This document shows positions 9,681 to 18,150 of a stretch of 64,000 nucleotides of DNA, in pieces. A model generated the notes under the pieces. It made no database searches, was not told where the DNA came from, and worked only from the letters and a program-made list of their open reading frames with translations. Where the stretch lies: positions 391,307-455,306 of the forward strand of contig JAQZBP010000002.1 of NCBI GenBank assembly GCA_029237815.1, in the 5' to 3' direction. How positions within the stretch are numbered: position 1 is the stretch's first letter; every line of letters starts with the position of its first letter. The DNA comes from Moraxellaceae bacterium. GTDB lineage: Bacteria > Pseudomonadota > Gammaproteobacteria > Pseudomonadales > Moraxellaceae. Both the position numbers and the translations under genes were made by a program.

Positions 9681-9826
9681 ACCCTCCCTCGCCTGAGCGG
9701 ATTTGACACTCCCCTCCCCCACCTATAGCGTTCCGCCAATAGCTGTGCAATTTCAGCCAGATTGGCACAATAAATACAAGGACACAGATTTTCTGCTTTT
9801 GCGTTTGGTGGCCTAATTGCCTGGGA

Positions 9827-11419
9827 GTGAATCCATTGGATGCACAGCACAAGAAAGTAAGAGTAGAAAACCAGCCAGGCATTTCCACTTCGACCTATGA
9901 TGCCCTTGCCAGCGGGCGCCGCCCTGCCCCTCTGACGAGGCCATTCACCGTCCTGCTCATCAAACCTTATCAGCCAACACGTGACTCCGGTTACGGCCCG
10001 CCACTTGGGCTCCTGTTACTAATCTCAGGACTGCGCAATTACTTCGGCAGTAGCGTCAGCGTGCACTTCTGGGACATGAAGCTTTACCACGCTACGCCTG
10101 ATGCGCTTGCATCCAAGCTAGATGAGTTGCGGCCAGATGTCATAGGCGTTTCAGCGCTAAACTGCGAAGCCTCATCCAGTTTCGCCATCTCCGCGATCGC
10201 GAAGGCTTGGAATCCCGAGCTTCTTACCATAATCGGCGGTCCATTCACCCTTCGGCAGGCGCCCATTATTTTTTCGAATAGCCAGTTCGACTGGGTATTC
10301 GAGGGAGCTGCAGATCGCACACTGCTGCAAGCCCTAGAGCGCCAGTTTTCAGGGCAGGAATTGGGCAACGACATACCTGGCTTCAGTTATCGACAACCTT
10401 CGGGATCCATCTGCTTCAACCACCAGCAAGACCTGATCACCGACCTGGACAGCCTCCCACTGCCGGCATGGGACGTTGTTGACTTTGATCGTTACAGCAA
10501 ATACGACAGAAAGCGCATCATAACGAATGTCGGCCAGCGCAAATATGCCTACCTTTTCACTTCACGCGGCTGCCCCTACCTTTGCAACTACTGCCACGAC
10601 ACATTTACGAAACGCTTCGTATATCGTAGCGAGGCAAGCATCCTTGAGGAAATCCGGCTGCTGCACGAGGATTACGGCATCACCGAATTTCACATCGTCG
10701 ATGACATTTTTAATCTGCATCGCCCCCGTGCCATCTCGATAATGAAGGCAATTGGAGATCGCTGGCCGGGGAAATTTTTTATTGCATTCCCCAACGGTCT
10801 GCGAGGGGACATCCTGGATAAGGATGTCATAGACGCAATGGTCTATGGCGGCACTTATCAGGCGACCATCTCAATCGAGACAGTCAGTCCAAGACTCCAG
10901 AGCCTTGTCGAAAAGAATCTCGACATCGAAAGAGCAAAATGGGCAATTGAGGAATTTGACAGGCGCGGGGTCATTGTACAAGGTGCCTTCATGCTGGGCT
11001 TTCCCACAGAAACTCCAGAAGAGATCGAGAACACCCTTTCTTACGCAATCAGAAGTCCTCTAACGCACGCTTTCTTCTTCTCGGTCATCCCTCAACCGAA
11101 CACGCCAATCTACACGCTAGCAATGAAAGAAAACCCTGAGGCAACCTTGAGCTTTGCCAAGGATGAGCGTGACGATGGAGACTATAATTCGCTTTCTCCG
11201 TGGTACAGTCGCGCATATGGCTATGACCTGCACAGCGCAATTGGCAGGGGCTTTGTGCGATTCTACCTCCATCCGCGAAGAGTCCTTAAACTGGTCAGAC
11301 GTTATCGCGCCATGAATTTGGCGATCGGCCTGCGCTTCGTACTGCTCAGATTGCTAATGACGGCAGCCGCTCCTTTTCGCGCCAGCCCACTCACCGAAAT
11401 CCGCGATAAACCAGTGTAA
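9827..11419 (+). CDS. B12-binding radical SAM protein, function unknown
   Basis: An N-terminal cobalamin-binding-like Rossmann domain (about residues 42-180, with PDVIGVSALN and TIIGGPF) is followed by a radical SAM barrel with the cluster motif C249-x3-C253-x2-C256 in SRGCPYLCNYC. The B12 domain lacks the DxHxxG motif, as is usual in this class, where cobalamin binds without a lower histidine ligand. The C-terminal 100 residues are basic and partly hydrophobic. Members methylate or rearrange unactivated carbons in lipids, cofactors and natural products; the substrate cannot be told here. The start is a GTG with a weak ribosome site. Codon use is noticeably more AT-rich than in the neighbours, suggesting transfer. 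A reductase gene follows after 4 bp. Confidence 0.85.
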   Translation: MNPLDAQHKKVRVENQPGISTSTYDALASGRRPAPLTRPFTVLLIKPYQPTRDSGYGPPLGLLLLISGLRNYFGSSVSVHFWDMKLYHATPDALASKLDELRPDVIGVSALNCEASSSFAISAIAKAWNPELLTIIGGPFTLRQAPIIFSNSQFDWVFEGAADRTLLQALERQFSGQELGNDIPGFSYRQPSGSICFNHQQDLITDLDSLPLPAWDVVDFDRYSKYDRKRIITNVGQRKYAYLFTSRGCPYLCNYCHDTFTKRFVYRSEASILEEIRLLHEDYGITEFHIVDDIFNLHRPRAISIMKAIGDRWPGKFFIAFPNGLRGDILDKDVIDAMVYGGTYQATISIETVSPRLQSLVEKNLDIERAKWAIEEFDRRGVIVQGAFMLGFPTETPEEIENTLSYAIRSPLTHAFFFSVIPQPNTPIYTLAMKENPEATLSFAKDERDDGDYNSLSPWYSRAYGYDLHSAIGRGFVRFYLHPRRVLKLVRRYRAMNLAIGLRFVLLRLLMTAAAPFRASPLTEIRDKPV

Positions 11420-11423
11420 ATTC

Positions 11424-12296
11424 ATGTCAAAGATCGCCTTCATCGGCCTCGGTAACATGGGCTACCCAATGGCAGGCCACCTCGCGCGTCTTGGCCATTC
11501 AGTTACGGTCTTTAATCGCACTGCTTCACGGGCCCGCGCGTGGTGCCTCGAGCATGGCGGCACACAGGCAGCGACGCCGGCCGAGGCAGCCGCCGGCGCC
11601 GACTTCATAATGTCCTGTGTCGGCAACGACGACGACTTGCGCCAGATCATCCTGGCGAAGAACGGGGTGCTCGAGGGCATCCAGCCTGGCGCGCTCCTGG
11701 TGGATCACACCACCGTCTCCGCCGCCCTGGCCCGGGAGCTGGCCGCCAGCCTGGCGGTTCGCTCCGCAGGCTTCATCGATGCCCCGGTCTCCGGCGGCCA
11801 GCAGGGCGCGACAAGCGGTCAGCTTGCCATCATGTGCGGCGGGTCGTCCGCAGACGTCGAGCGCGCCAGGCCGGTGATGGAGGGTTATGCCCGGGCCATT
11901 ACCCACATGGGGCCTGCAGGGAGCGGCCAGCTCACCAAGATGGTGAACCAGATATGTGTCGCAGGCCTGCTGGAGGCGTTGGCAGAGGGGATGTACTTCG
12001 CCGAAAAGGCCGGTCTCGATGTGCAGAAGGTCATCGATGTCATTTCGCAGGGAGCCGCCTCGAGCTGGCAGATGGTCAATCGCCACAAGACCATGATTGC
12101 CGGGGATTACGAGCACGGCTTTGCAGTGGACTGGATGCGCAAGGACCTGGCCATCTGCCTCGACGAGGCAAGGAGGCTCGGACTGGAGCTTCCCGTCACC
12201 GAACAGGTAGATGGCCGCTATGCCCGGGTCCAGGATATGGGCGGCGGCCGCTGGGACACGTCCAGCCTGCTTGCCGTGCTCAAGTCGGGACGCTGA
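11424..12296 (+). CDS. NAD(P)-dependent beta-hydroxyacid dehydrogenase (3-hydroxyisobutyrate / tartronate semialdehyde reductase family)
   Basis: A 290-residue two-domain oxidoreductase. The N-terminal Rossmann motif is IGLGNMGYPM (about 7-16), the substrate loop is DAPVSGGQQGA, and the catalytic lysine lies in GQLTKMVNQ near residue 171. These are the signatures of the 6-phosphogluconate-dehydrogenase-like family that acts on 3-hydroxyisobutyrate, tartronate semialdehyde or glyoxylate. The exact substrate is not determined. It starts 4 bp after the radical SAM gene and may be read with it, although its base composition returns to the local high-GC norm. No clear ribosome site precedes the ATG, consistent with coupling. 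Confidence 0.85.
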   Translation: MSKIAFIGLGNMGYPMAGHLARLGHSVTVFNRTASRARAWCLEHGGTQAATPAEAAAGADFIMSCVGNDDDLRQIILAKNGVLEGIQPGALLVDHTTVSAALARELAASLAVRSAGFIDAPVSGGQQGATSGQLAIMCGGSSADVERARPVMEGYARAITHMGPAGSGQLTKMVNQICVAGLLEALAEGMYFAEKAGLDVQKVIDVISQGAASSWQMVNRHKTMIAGDYEHGFAVDWMRKDLAICLDEARRLGLELPVTEQVDGRYARVQDMGGGRWDTSSLLAVLKSGR

Positions 12297-12476
12297 TTCC
12301 AGCCGGACGTCTCCCGCCGGCGGCAAAGCGGTGATGCTGCCGGTTACCTCCGCGGAGGTAACCACCTGACGGAAGGCAGCCGCGACATGTTCAGCTGGAC
12401 ATACCGCGGGAGTACACTCAAGTCCATCGGTGCGAAGGATGCATCGACAAAGGACTGACGGAGCGAGGACGCGCCC

Positions 12477-12743
12477 ATGAAAACAATGCTCGCCTTGGCC
12501 ATCCTGCTACTGGGAACAGCGGCAGCCCACGCCAAGGATCAACGCGAAGATTGCAACCTCAAGGCGTCGGGGAGTACGGGAGAAGATCGCAACCGTATCA
12601 TCGCAACCTGTGTTCGCCGCAATGCCACCCTGAGCGTCATGCCACCCCGCCTCGCGAGGATGACGGAATGCAACCAGCTCGCCGGCAATATGACCGGGCA
12701 ACCCCGCGTAAAATTCGTCAACGACTGCATGGATGAGCCCTGA
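12477..12743 (+). CDS. small secreted protein with two PsiF-like repeats
   Basis: An 88-residue protein with a signal peptide (residues 1-19, ending A-H-A-K). The mature part is two copies of a Cys-spaced unit: DCNLKAsGstG-EDR-tCV (about 24-45) and ECNQLAGNMTG-F-DCM (about 62-85). The CN-x-A-x2-G-R-F-x3-C layout resembles the PsiF repeat of phosphate-starvation-inducible proteins of unknown function. The similarity is weak and was judged by eye. GAGG lies eight bases before the ATG. It is a single gene ending in a shared convergent terminator. Confidence 0.65.
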   Translation: MKTMLALAILLLGTAAAHAKDQREDCNLKASGSTGEDRNRIIATCVRRNATLSVMPPRLARMTECNQLAGNMTGQPRVKFVNDCMDEP

Positions 12744-12756
12744 TACGGCCAACCAG

Positions 12757-12788
12757 TAAAAAAGCCCGCGAATGCGGGCTTTTTTATT
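12757..12788. terminator. bidirectional terminator (PsiF-like gene / thiolase)
   Basis: A-tract, stem AGCCCGC/GCGGGCT with a short loop, T-tract. It lies between convergent genes and can serve both. Confidence 0.9.
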
Positions 12789-12809
12789 GCAGAGCTGAGC
12801 GCTAGCGCA

Positions 12810-14087
12810 TCACTTCTCGATGACGGCAACCACGCCTTGGCCACCTGCGGCGCAGATGGAGACCAGCACGCGCCCCTTGCCCGTTTCATTAAGCAGCTTG
12901 GCAGCGGCCGCCACGATACGTCCACCGGTGGCAGCAAAGGGATGGCCCGCCGCCAGGGAAGAGCCGTTCACATTCAGCTTCTTGCGGTCGATGGAACCGA
13001 GCGGCTTGGCGCGACCCAGCCTGTCCTTGCAGAACGCGGGGTCTTCCCAGGCCTTCAGCGTCGACAGCACCTGCCCGGCAAACGCTTCGTGGATCTCGTA
13101 GTAGTCGAAGTCCTGCAGGGTGAGGCCCATACGGTCGAGCATGCGCGGCACGGCATAGGCCGGCGCCAGCAGCAGGCCTTCCTTCTTGTGCACGAAGTCG
13201 ACCGCCGCGGTTTCCACCGTGGTCAGGTAGGCCAGCACGGGCAGGTTGCGGGCCTTGGCCCATTCTTCGCTCGCCAGCAGCACGACGGAGGCGCCGTCGG
13301 TGAGGGGCGTGGAGTTGCCGGCGGTCATGGTGCCTGTTTCTTTGTCTCCAAACACCGGCTTCAGGGTGGCGAGCTTCTCCATGCTGGAACCCGGGCGCAG
13401 GTTGTCGTCACGCTCGAGCCCGAGGTAAGGCGTCATCAGGTCGTTGAAAAAGCCACGCTCGTAGGCGGCAGCCATGTTCTTGTGGGACAGGTAGGCCAGT
13501 TCGTCCTGCGCTTCGCGGGCAATGCCCCACTGCGCCGTCGTAATGGCCTGGTGGTCACCCATGGAAAGGCCGGTGCGCGGCTCGCCGTTACGGGGAATTT
13601 CAAGGCCGAGCATGCCAGGGCGGAACTTGCCCAGCAGCTTCAGTCGCGCCGCATTGTCCTTGGCACGGGACAGGTCGAGCAGGAAGGTGCGCAGGGCGTC
13701 GCTGACGCCGATGGGCGCATCGGAGGTGGTGTCGACGCCGCCGCCGATACCGGACTCGATCTGGCCGGTAGCGATCTTGTTGGCAATGTAGTTGATCGCC
13801 TGGAGGCCCGTGCCGCAGGCCTGCTGCATGTCGCAGGCCGGGGTTTCGGGGGCGAGCTTGGTGTTGAGGACGGTCTCGCGGGTCATGTTGAAGTCGCGGG
13901 ACAGCTTCAGCACGGCACCGGCAGCCACTTCACCGAGGCGTTCGCCTTCCAGCTTGTAGCGCGCCACGAGGCCATCCAGGGCCGCCGTCAGCATGTCGAT
14001 GTTGGAGGCTTTCGCGTAGGCACCGTTGGAGCGGGCGAAGGGAATGCGGTTGCCACCGATGATGGCGACGCGGCGAAGGGTGGACAT
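12810..14087 (-). CDS. acetyl-CoA acyltransferase (thiolase, FadA2/FadI type)
   Basis: A 425-residue thiolase that cleaves or forms 3-ketoacyl-CoA. The nucleophile is Cys91 in DMQQACGTG. The acid/base residues are His382 in AAGHPFAATGG and Cys412 in SICAAGGQG. Its length is above the classic 390 residues, as in FadI and mycobacterial FadA2. AAGGAG lies eight bases before the ATG. It is divergent from the FabG4-like and MaoC-like genes, a grouping that recalls fadA2-fabG4-htdX in Mycobacterium, so a role in beta-oxidation or acyl-CoA elongation is likely. Direction and chain length are inference. Confidence 0.93.
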   Translation of the reverse strand: MSTLRRVAIIGGNRIPFARSNGAYAKASNIDMLTAALDGLVARYKLEGERLGEVAAGAVLKLSRDFNMTRETVLNTKLAPETPACDMQQACGTGLQAINYIANKIATGQIESGIGGGVDTTSDAPIGVSDALRTFLLDLSRAKDNAARLKLLGKFRPGMLGLEIPRNGEPRTGLSMGDHQAITTAQWGIAREAQDELAYLSHKNMAAAYERGFFNDLMTPYLGLERDDNLRPGSSMEKLATLKPVFGDKETGTMTAGNSTPLTDGASVVLLASEEWAKARNLPVLAYLTTVETAAVDFVHKKEGLLLAPAYAVPRMLDRMGLTLQDFDYYEIHEAFAGQVLSTLKAWEDPAFCKDRLGRAKPLGSIDRKKLNVNGSSLAAGHPFAATGGRIVAAAAKLLNETGKGRVLVSICAAGGQGVVAVIEK

Positions 14088-14403
14088 GACAGGTACTCCT
14101 TGCTGTTTTTACAGGGGCGCACCCTAGCATAGATAGACCCCGGGGGATTGGCAGGCTTGGCCCCCTCCCCCCGGCGAAGGGGCAAATGCTCCCCCTCCTC
14201 CTATTTGTTAGCCTGCGCCCCGCTTTGGACCCACGCAGTTGTTCTGTTTTGAGGAACGCTGCGTCGGTTTTTTGGCAGCAGAGGCCTTGCACCGTTGCCT
14301 GGCGCTGGTCACTCACCTTTTCTTTTTCTAGAGTGACGGCCTTTCTGCAGGGGTCCCCGCCCGGGGGCAATGCTTCCCACCGCTCAGTGTTAAGGATGTC
14401 ATC
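14088..14403. promoter_or_regulatory. divergent thiolase / FabG4-like control region
   Basis: A 316-bp gene-free region. It carries an inverted repeat GTCACTC-N16-GAGTGAC at 14308-14337, about 65 bp before the reductase start, with a T-rich centre. This could be an operator for a fatty-acid-responsive repressor or only a hairpin. No clear sigma-70 pair was found for either direction. Confidence 0.4.
14308..14337. repeat. inverted repeat upstream of the FabG4-like gene
   Basis: Seven-base perfect arms GTCACTC and GAGTGAC separated by 16 bases that are mostly T and C on the plus strand. A possible operator or hairpin. Confidence 0.4.
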
Positions 14404-15756
14404 ATGAGTGACCGCTATACCCAGTTCGCCAACTCTCCCCTCGGCCGCATGCTGGCCAAGAACTTCGGCCTGCCCATGCCCGTGCATCTCGACCGCTTCG
14501 AGCCGGGCGCGCCCGTGATCGCCGGCGCCGTACTGTTCGGCACCGCCGCGGAGGGCAAGCTCACCAGCGCCATCTCGGGCATCCTGAAGAACATCAATGC
14601 CAACGTCTTCGGCCAGGGCGGCAAGACCGCCGCAGGCGACGAGCAGAAGTACAAGGCGCTGGTATTCGACGCCAGCGGCATCAAGGACAGCGCCGACCTC
14701 ATGAAGGTTTACCAGTTCTTCCACCCGGTGATGCGCAAGACCGAGTCCTGCGCCCGCGTGATCGTGATCGGCACGCCGCCGGAAGCCTGTGAAAGCCCGC
14801 GCCATGCCACCGCGCAGCGCGCGCTCGAAGGCTTCACCCGCTCCATGGGCAAGGAAATCAAGAAGGGCGGCACCGCGAACCTGGTGTATGTGGCGCCCGG
14901 TGCAGAAAACCAGCTGGAGTCCACCCTGCGCTTCTTCCTGTCGCCGCGCTCCGCCTACGTCTCTGCCCAGGTGGCGCGTGTCACGCCGAATGGCACGGCG
15001 GCGCAGCTCGACTGGAACAAGCCGCTGGCCGGCAAGGTCGCCCTCGTGACCGGCGCTTCGCGCGGTATCGGTGAGGCCATTGCCAAAACCCTGGCCCGTG
15101 ATGGTGCGCATGTCGTCGGCCTCGACATCCCGCAACTGGGCGACGACCTCAAGGTGGTGGCCAACCTGATCGGCGGCTCCGCCCTCGCCGTGGACATCAC
15201 GGCGGCCGATGCGCCGCAGAAGATTGCCGACTACCTGAAGAGCAACCACGGCGGCGTGGACATCATCGTGCACAACGCCGGCGTCACGCGGGACAAGACG
15301 CTCGCCAACATGACCGACCAGCAGTGGAACATGGTCATGAACATCAACCTGTCCTCGGAAGAGCGTATCAACGACGAACTGCTCGCGCAGGGAGTGATCC
15401 GCGACAACGGACGTATCGTCTGCGTCTCGTCCATCTCCGGCATTGCCGGCAACATGGGCCAGACCAACTATGCGATGTCCAAGGCCGGCGTGATCGGCAT
15501 GGTGCAGTCCATGGCCAAGGTGGTGGGCGGCAAGAACATCACCATCAACGCCGTGGCCCCGGGCTTCATCGAAACCGCGATGACCGCTGCCATTCCTTTC
15601 GCCATCCGCGAGGCCGGCCGTCGCATGAACTCGATGGCCCAGGGCGGCCTGCCCGTGGACGTGGCGGAAGCCATCGCCTGGTATGCCTCTCCCGCCTCCG
15701 CTGGTCTCAACGGCAACGTGGTGCGGGTCTGCGGCCAGTCGCTGATCGGCGCCTGA
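14404..15756 (+). CDS. 3-oxoacyl-[ACP]/CoA reductase, high-molecular-weight FabG (FabG4-like)
   Basis: A 450-residue short-chain dehydrogenase with an extra N-terminal flavodoxin-like domain (about 1-205), the layout of mycobacterial FabG4, rather than the usual 245-residue FabG. The C-terminal catalytic domain has TGASRGIG (216-223), HNAG, and the catalytic Ser/Tyr356/Lys360 set in SSISG and YAMSK. FabG4 is known to reduce 3-ketoacyl-CoA with NADH. An AAGGAT ribosome site lies six bases before the ATG. It is followed by a MaoC-like hydratase and divergent from the thiolase, which together cover the reversible beta-oxidation steps between ketoacyl- and enoyl-CoA. Confidence 0.9.
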   Translation: MSDRYTQFANSPLGRMLAKNFGLPMPVHLDRFEPGAPVIAGAVLFGTAAEGKLTSAISGILKNINANVFGQGGKTAAGDEQKYKALVFDASGIKDSADLMKVYQFFHPVMRKTESCARVIVIGTPPEACESPRHATAQRALEGFTRSMGKEIKKGGTANLVYVAPGAENQLESTLRFFLSPRSAYVSAQVARVTPNGTAAQLDWNKPLAGKVALVTGASRGIGEAIAKTLARDGAHVVGLDIPQLGDDLKVVANLIGGSALAVDITAADAPQKIADYLKSNHGGVDIIVHNAGVTRDKTLANMTDQQWNMVMNINLSSEERINDELLAQGVIRDNGRIVCVSSISGIAGNMGQTNYAMSKAGVIGMVQSMAKVVGGKNITINAVAPGFIETAMTAAIPFAIREAGRRMNSMAQGGLPVDVAEAIAWYASPASAGLNGNVVRVCGQSLIGA

Positions 15757-15886
15757 TCCTGTGGGTCGGGCTTCGGCCCGACCGGCTTCCTGCCATGAAC
15801 AATGGCGGGGCCTGTCGGACTGAGGCTCGACCTACCGCATTTGCAGGCCTGCTTTTGTCTTCGACAGAATTTCTAGGAGTATGGAA

Positions 15887-16753
15887 ATGAGCGTTCGTGA
15901 ACTCACGGCACCGTCCAGCACCGTCGCACTGTATTCGCGCGCCCTGCTCGGCGCCTTCGCCGGCAAGAACGGCAAGGAACTGCCCGACGTCGAACTCGTG
16001 ATGCGCGACGTGAAGATCGACCGCGACGCGCTCGCTGCCTACAACCGTGTCTGTGGCTTCAGCCAGAAGGAAACGTTGCCGGCCACCTACGGCTTCGTGC
16101 TGGCGTTTCCGCTGCAGATGGAGCTCATGACATCCCCGGACTTCCCGTTCGCGGCCATGGGCATGGTGCACATCCGCAACAGCATCACGCAGCACCGCCC
16201 GGTGTCGGCGTCGGAAACACTGACCGTCGCGGTGCGTCCGGCGAACCTGCGCCCGCACGACAAGGGGCTGCAGTTCGACTTCCTGACCACGCTGACCTCG
16301 CGCGGCGAGGTCGTCTGGGAATCGGTGAGCACGATGCTTCGTCGTGGCGGCGGCAGCGCGGCGGGCGAGAGCAAGGCAGCTCCGCAGAAACCGTCCGCGC
16401 CGGTCAGCGCCGCCGTGGTGCAATGGACCATTCCCGGCGACACCGGGCGTCGCTACGGTGCTGTCTCCGGCGACCGCAATCCAATCCACCTCTACGCCTT
16501 CACGGCAAAGCTGTTCGGCTTTCCGCGCGCCATCGCGCACGGCATGTGGACCAAGGCGCGCTGCCTCGCGGCGCTGGAGTCCAGGCTGCCGGATGCCTTC
16601 ACGGTCGACGTGCAGTTCAAGCTGCCCGTGCTGCTGCCGGCCAAGGTCGCCTTCCACTCGGACGACATGCAGGGCGGCGGCATCGCTTTCGGCGTCAGCG
16701 ATTCCAGGAGCGGCAAGCCGCACCTGGCCGGCACCATCGTCGGCAAGCGCTGA
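15887..16753 (+). CDS. MaoC-like (R)-hydratase / 3-hydroxyacyl dehydratase (HtdX-like)
   Basis: A 288-residue double hot-dog protein. The C-terminal half has the hydratase-2 motif: Asp196 and His201 in SGDRNPIHL, then FPRAIAHGMW. The N-terminal half is the degenerate hot-dog that binds the acyl tail. Family members interconvert enoyl- and (R)-3-hydroxyacyl thioesters. Two in-frame ATGs exist, at 15881 and 15887. AGGAG is one base from the first and seven from the second, so the second is preferred. It lies 130 bp after the FabG4-like gene, in the same order as mycobacterial fabG4-htdX. Confidence 0.9.
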   Translation: MSVRELTAPSSTVALYSRALLGAFAGKNGKELPDVELVMRDVKIDRDALAAYNRVCGFSQKETLPATYGFVLAFPLQMELMTSPDFPFAAMGMVHIRNSITQHRPVSASETLTVAVRPANLRPHDKGLQFDFLTTLTSRGEVVWESVSTMLRRGGGSAAGESKAAPQKPSAPVSAAVVQWTIPGDTGRRYGAVSGDRNPIHLYAFTAKLFGFPRAIAHGMWTKARCLAALESRLPDAFTVDVQFKLPVLLPAKVAFHSDDMQGGGIAFGVSDSRSGKPHLAGTIVGKR

Positions 16754-16769
16754 CCGAAAATCCCGCCGA

Positions 16770-16802
16770 AATAAAAAAGCCCGCAATGCGGGCTTTTTTA
16801 TT
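16770..16802. terminator. bidirectional terminator (MaoC-like / serine hydrolase)
   Basis: A-tract, stem AGCCCGC/GCGGGCT, T-tract between convergent genes. Confidence 0.9.
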
Positions 16803-16829
16803 TGCTTGTGCTGCTTCCAGCACCGGCTG

Positions 16830-18056
16830 TCAGGCGCGCAACCACTGCCAGATCAGCGAGGGCAGGCTGTCGACGGCACGGATTGCCGCCGTATTGATCT
16901 TCCACAGTCGGGTATCACCGAACGGGGTGCCGACGCCGGAATTCACGACATAGCCGAGGGCGAGCTGTCGCGACGGATCGCACCAGGCCCCGGACCCGCC
17001 ATAACCGAAGTGACCGAAGGCACGTGGCGTGCGCGGCCCCATGGTAAAGACACGGTGATACCCCATGCGCCAGTGCATGGGCAGCGGAATCACGGCGCCG
17101 CGCGACGTGTTCTGGATCTGCGCAAAGCGGTCCACCGCACCGGGAGCCAGCAGCCGCTTGCCGTCCAGCTCGCCGCCATCGGCCAGCATGGCGTAGATGC
17201 GCGCCAGCGACCGGGCATTGAACATGCCGCCGGCGCCGGGTATGCAGGCCTGACGGGTTTCCTTCGTGTTCCAGTCGAAACGCCCCATGCCGGGGGGCAC
17301 CATGGCCTCCTCGACTGAGTCGGGATCGAAACCGCTTAGCTTGAGCGCCGTCACCACCACCTGCTGCGCCAGCGGCGGCTTGCGGGGCCGCCGGGGACGC
17401 GCGGGATCGCGCGGCTTACGCTCGGGAACGATGAGGTCGGCGCAACGTGGCAGGGCCGCATCGGGGACACCGATGAAGCAGCCGTCCAGCTGCAGCGGTT
17501 CCACCAGCTCTTCCTTCAGCACCTGCGCCAGGGGATTGCCGGTGACCTTTTCTATCAGACCGCCGACGAGCCAGCCGAAGGTCAGCGCGTGATAGCCGTT
17601 GCCGATGCCGGGCTCGTGCAGCGGCGAGGTCTTTTCGATCAGCGCGAGCATGTGGGGCCAGTCGCGCATTTCGCCGGCGTCCTGGATGAGGCGGCGGATG
17701 CTGTAGAGACCAGCCTCGTGGCAGAGGAGCTGGCGCACGGTGATGCCGCCCTTGCCGCCCTGGGCGAAGGCCGGCCAGTAGCGAGCCACCGGCGCGTCGT
17801 AGTCGACTTGGCCGCGGCTGGCCAGGATATGCAGCAGCGTCGCCACGATGCCCTTGGTCGTGGAGAAGGACAGCGACAGGGTGTCCGGCGTCCACGGCGT
17901 ACCCTGGCGATCGCGCGTGCCGCCCCAGATATCGACCACGCATTCGCCACGGTAATAGATGCACAAGGCGCCCCCGCCGGGGCGCGACACCGGCAATTGC
18001 TCGAGGAATATCTCGGCGACCCGGCGGAAATCGGGATGAACGCGGCCATCGGGCAT
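16830..18056 (-). CDS. beta-lactamase-fold serine hydrolase (EstB-like esterase)
   Basis: A 408-residue class C beta-lactamase-related protein. The catalytic Ser65-x-x-Lys68 sits in SFSTTKG and the tyrosine of the YxN-like motif is Tyr155 in GYHALTFGW. The C-terminal HFGYGGSG replaces the KTG motif. No signal peptide is visible, so it is probably a cytoplasmic carboxylesterase rather than a resistance enzyme. The upstream ATG at 18080 lacks a ribosome site, while the ATG at 18056 has AAGGAG seven bases before it. It is a lone gene. Its position beside acyl-CoA genes makes a lipid or ester substrate plausible. Confidence 0.85.
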   Translation of the reverse strand: MPDGRVHPDFRRVAEIFLEQLPVSRPGGGALCIYYRGECVVDIWGGTRDRQGTPWTPDTLSLSFSTTKGIVATLLHILASRGQVDYDAPVARYWPAFAQGGKGGITVRQLLCHEAGLYSIRRLIQDAGEMRDWPHMLALIEKTSPLHEPGIGNGYHALTFGWLVGGLIEKVTGNPLAQVLKEELVEPLQLDGCFIGVPDAALPRCADLIVPERKPRDPARPRRPRKPPLAQQVVVTALKLSGFDPDSVEEAMVPPGMGRFDWNTKETRQACIPGAGGMFNARSLARIYAMLADGGELDGKRLLAPGAVDRFAQIQNTSRGAVIPLPMHWRMGYHRVFTMGPRTPRAFGHFGYGGSGAWCDPSRQLALGYVVNSGVGTPFGDTRLWKINTAAIRAVDSLPSLIWQWLRA

Positions 18057-18150
18057 GATGCTTCTCCTTGAATCAGGCATTCGGGCTGGTTTAGCACGGA
18101 GGCCATCGCTAGGCTATGGCGCATTCTAGTCACCCTGTGCCTTTTCTGCC

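Noticed and set aside
18057..18150. Possible cobalamin riboswitch before the BtuC-like gene
   Set aside because: The gap is under 100 bp and no B12-box-like sequence is visible.
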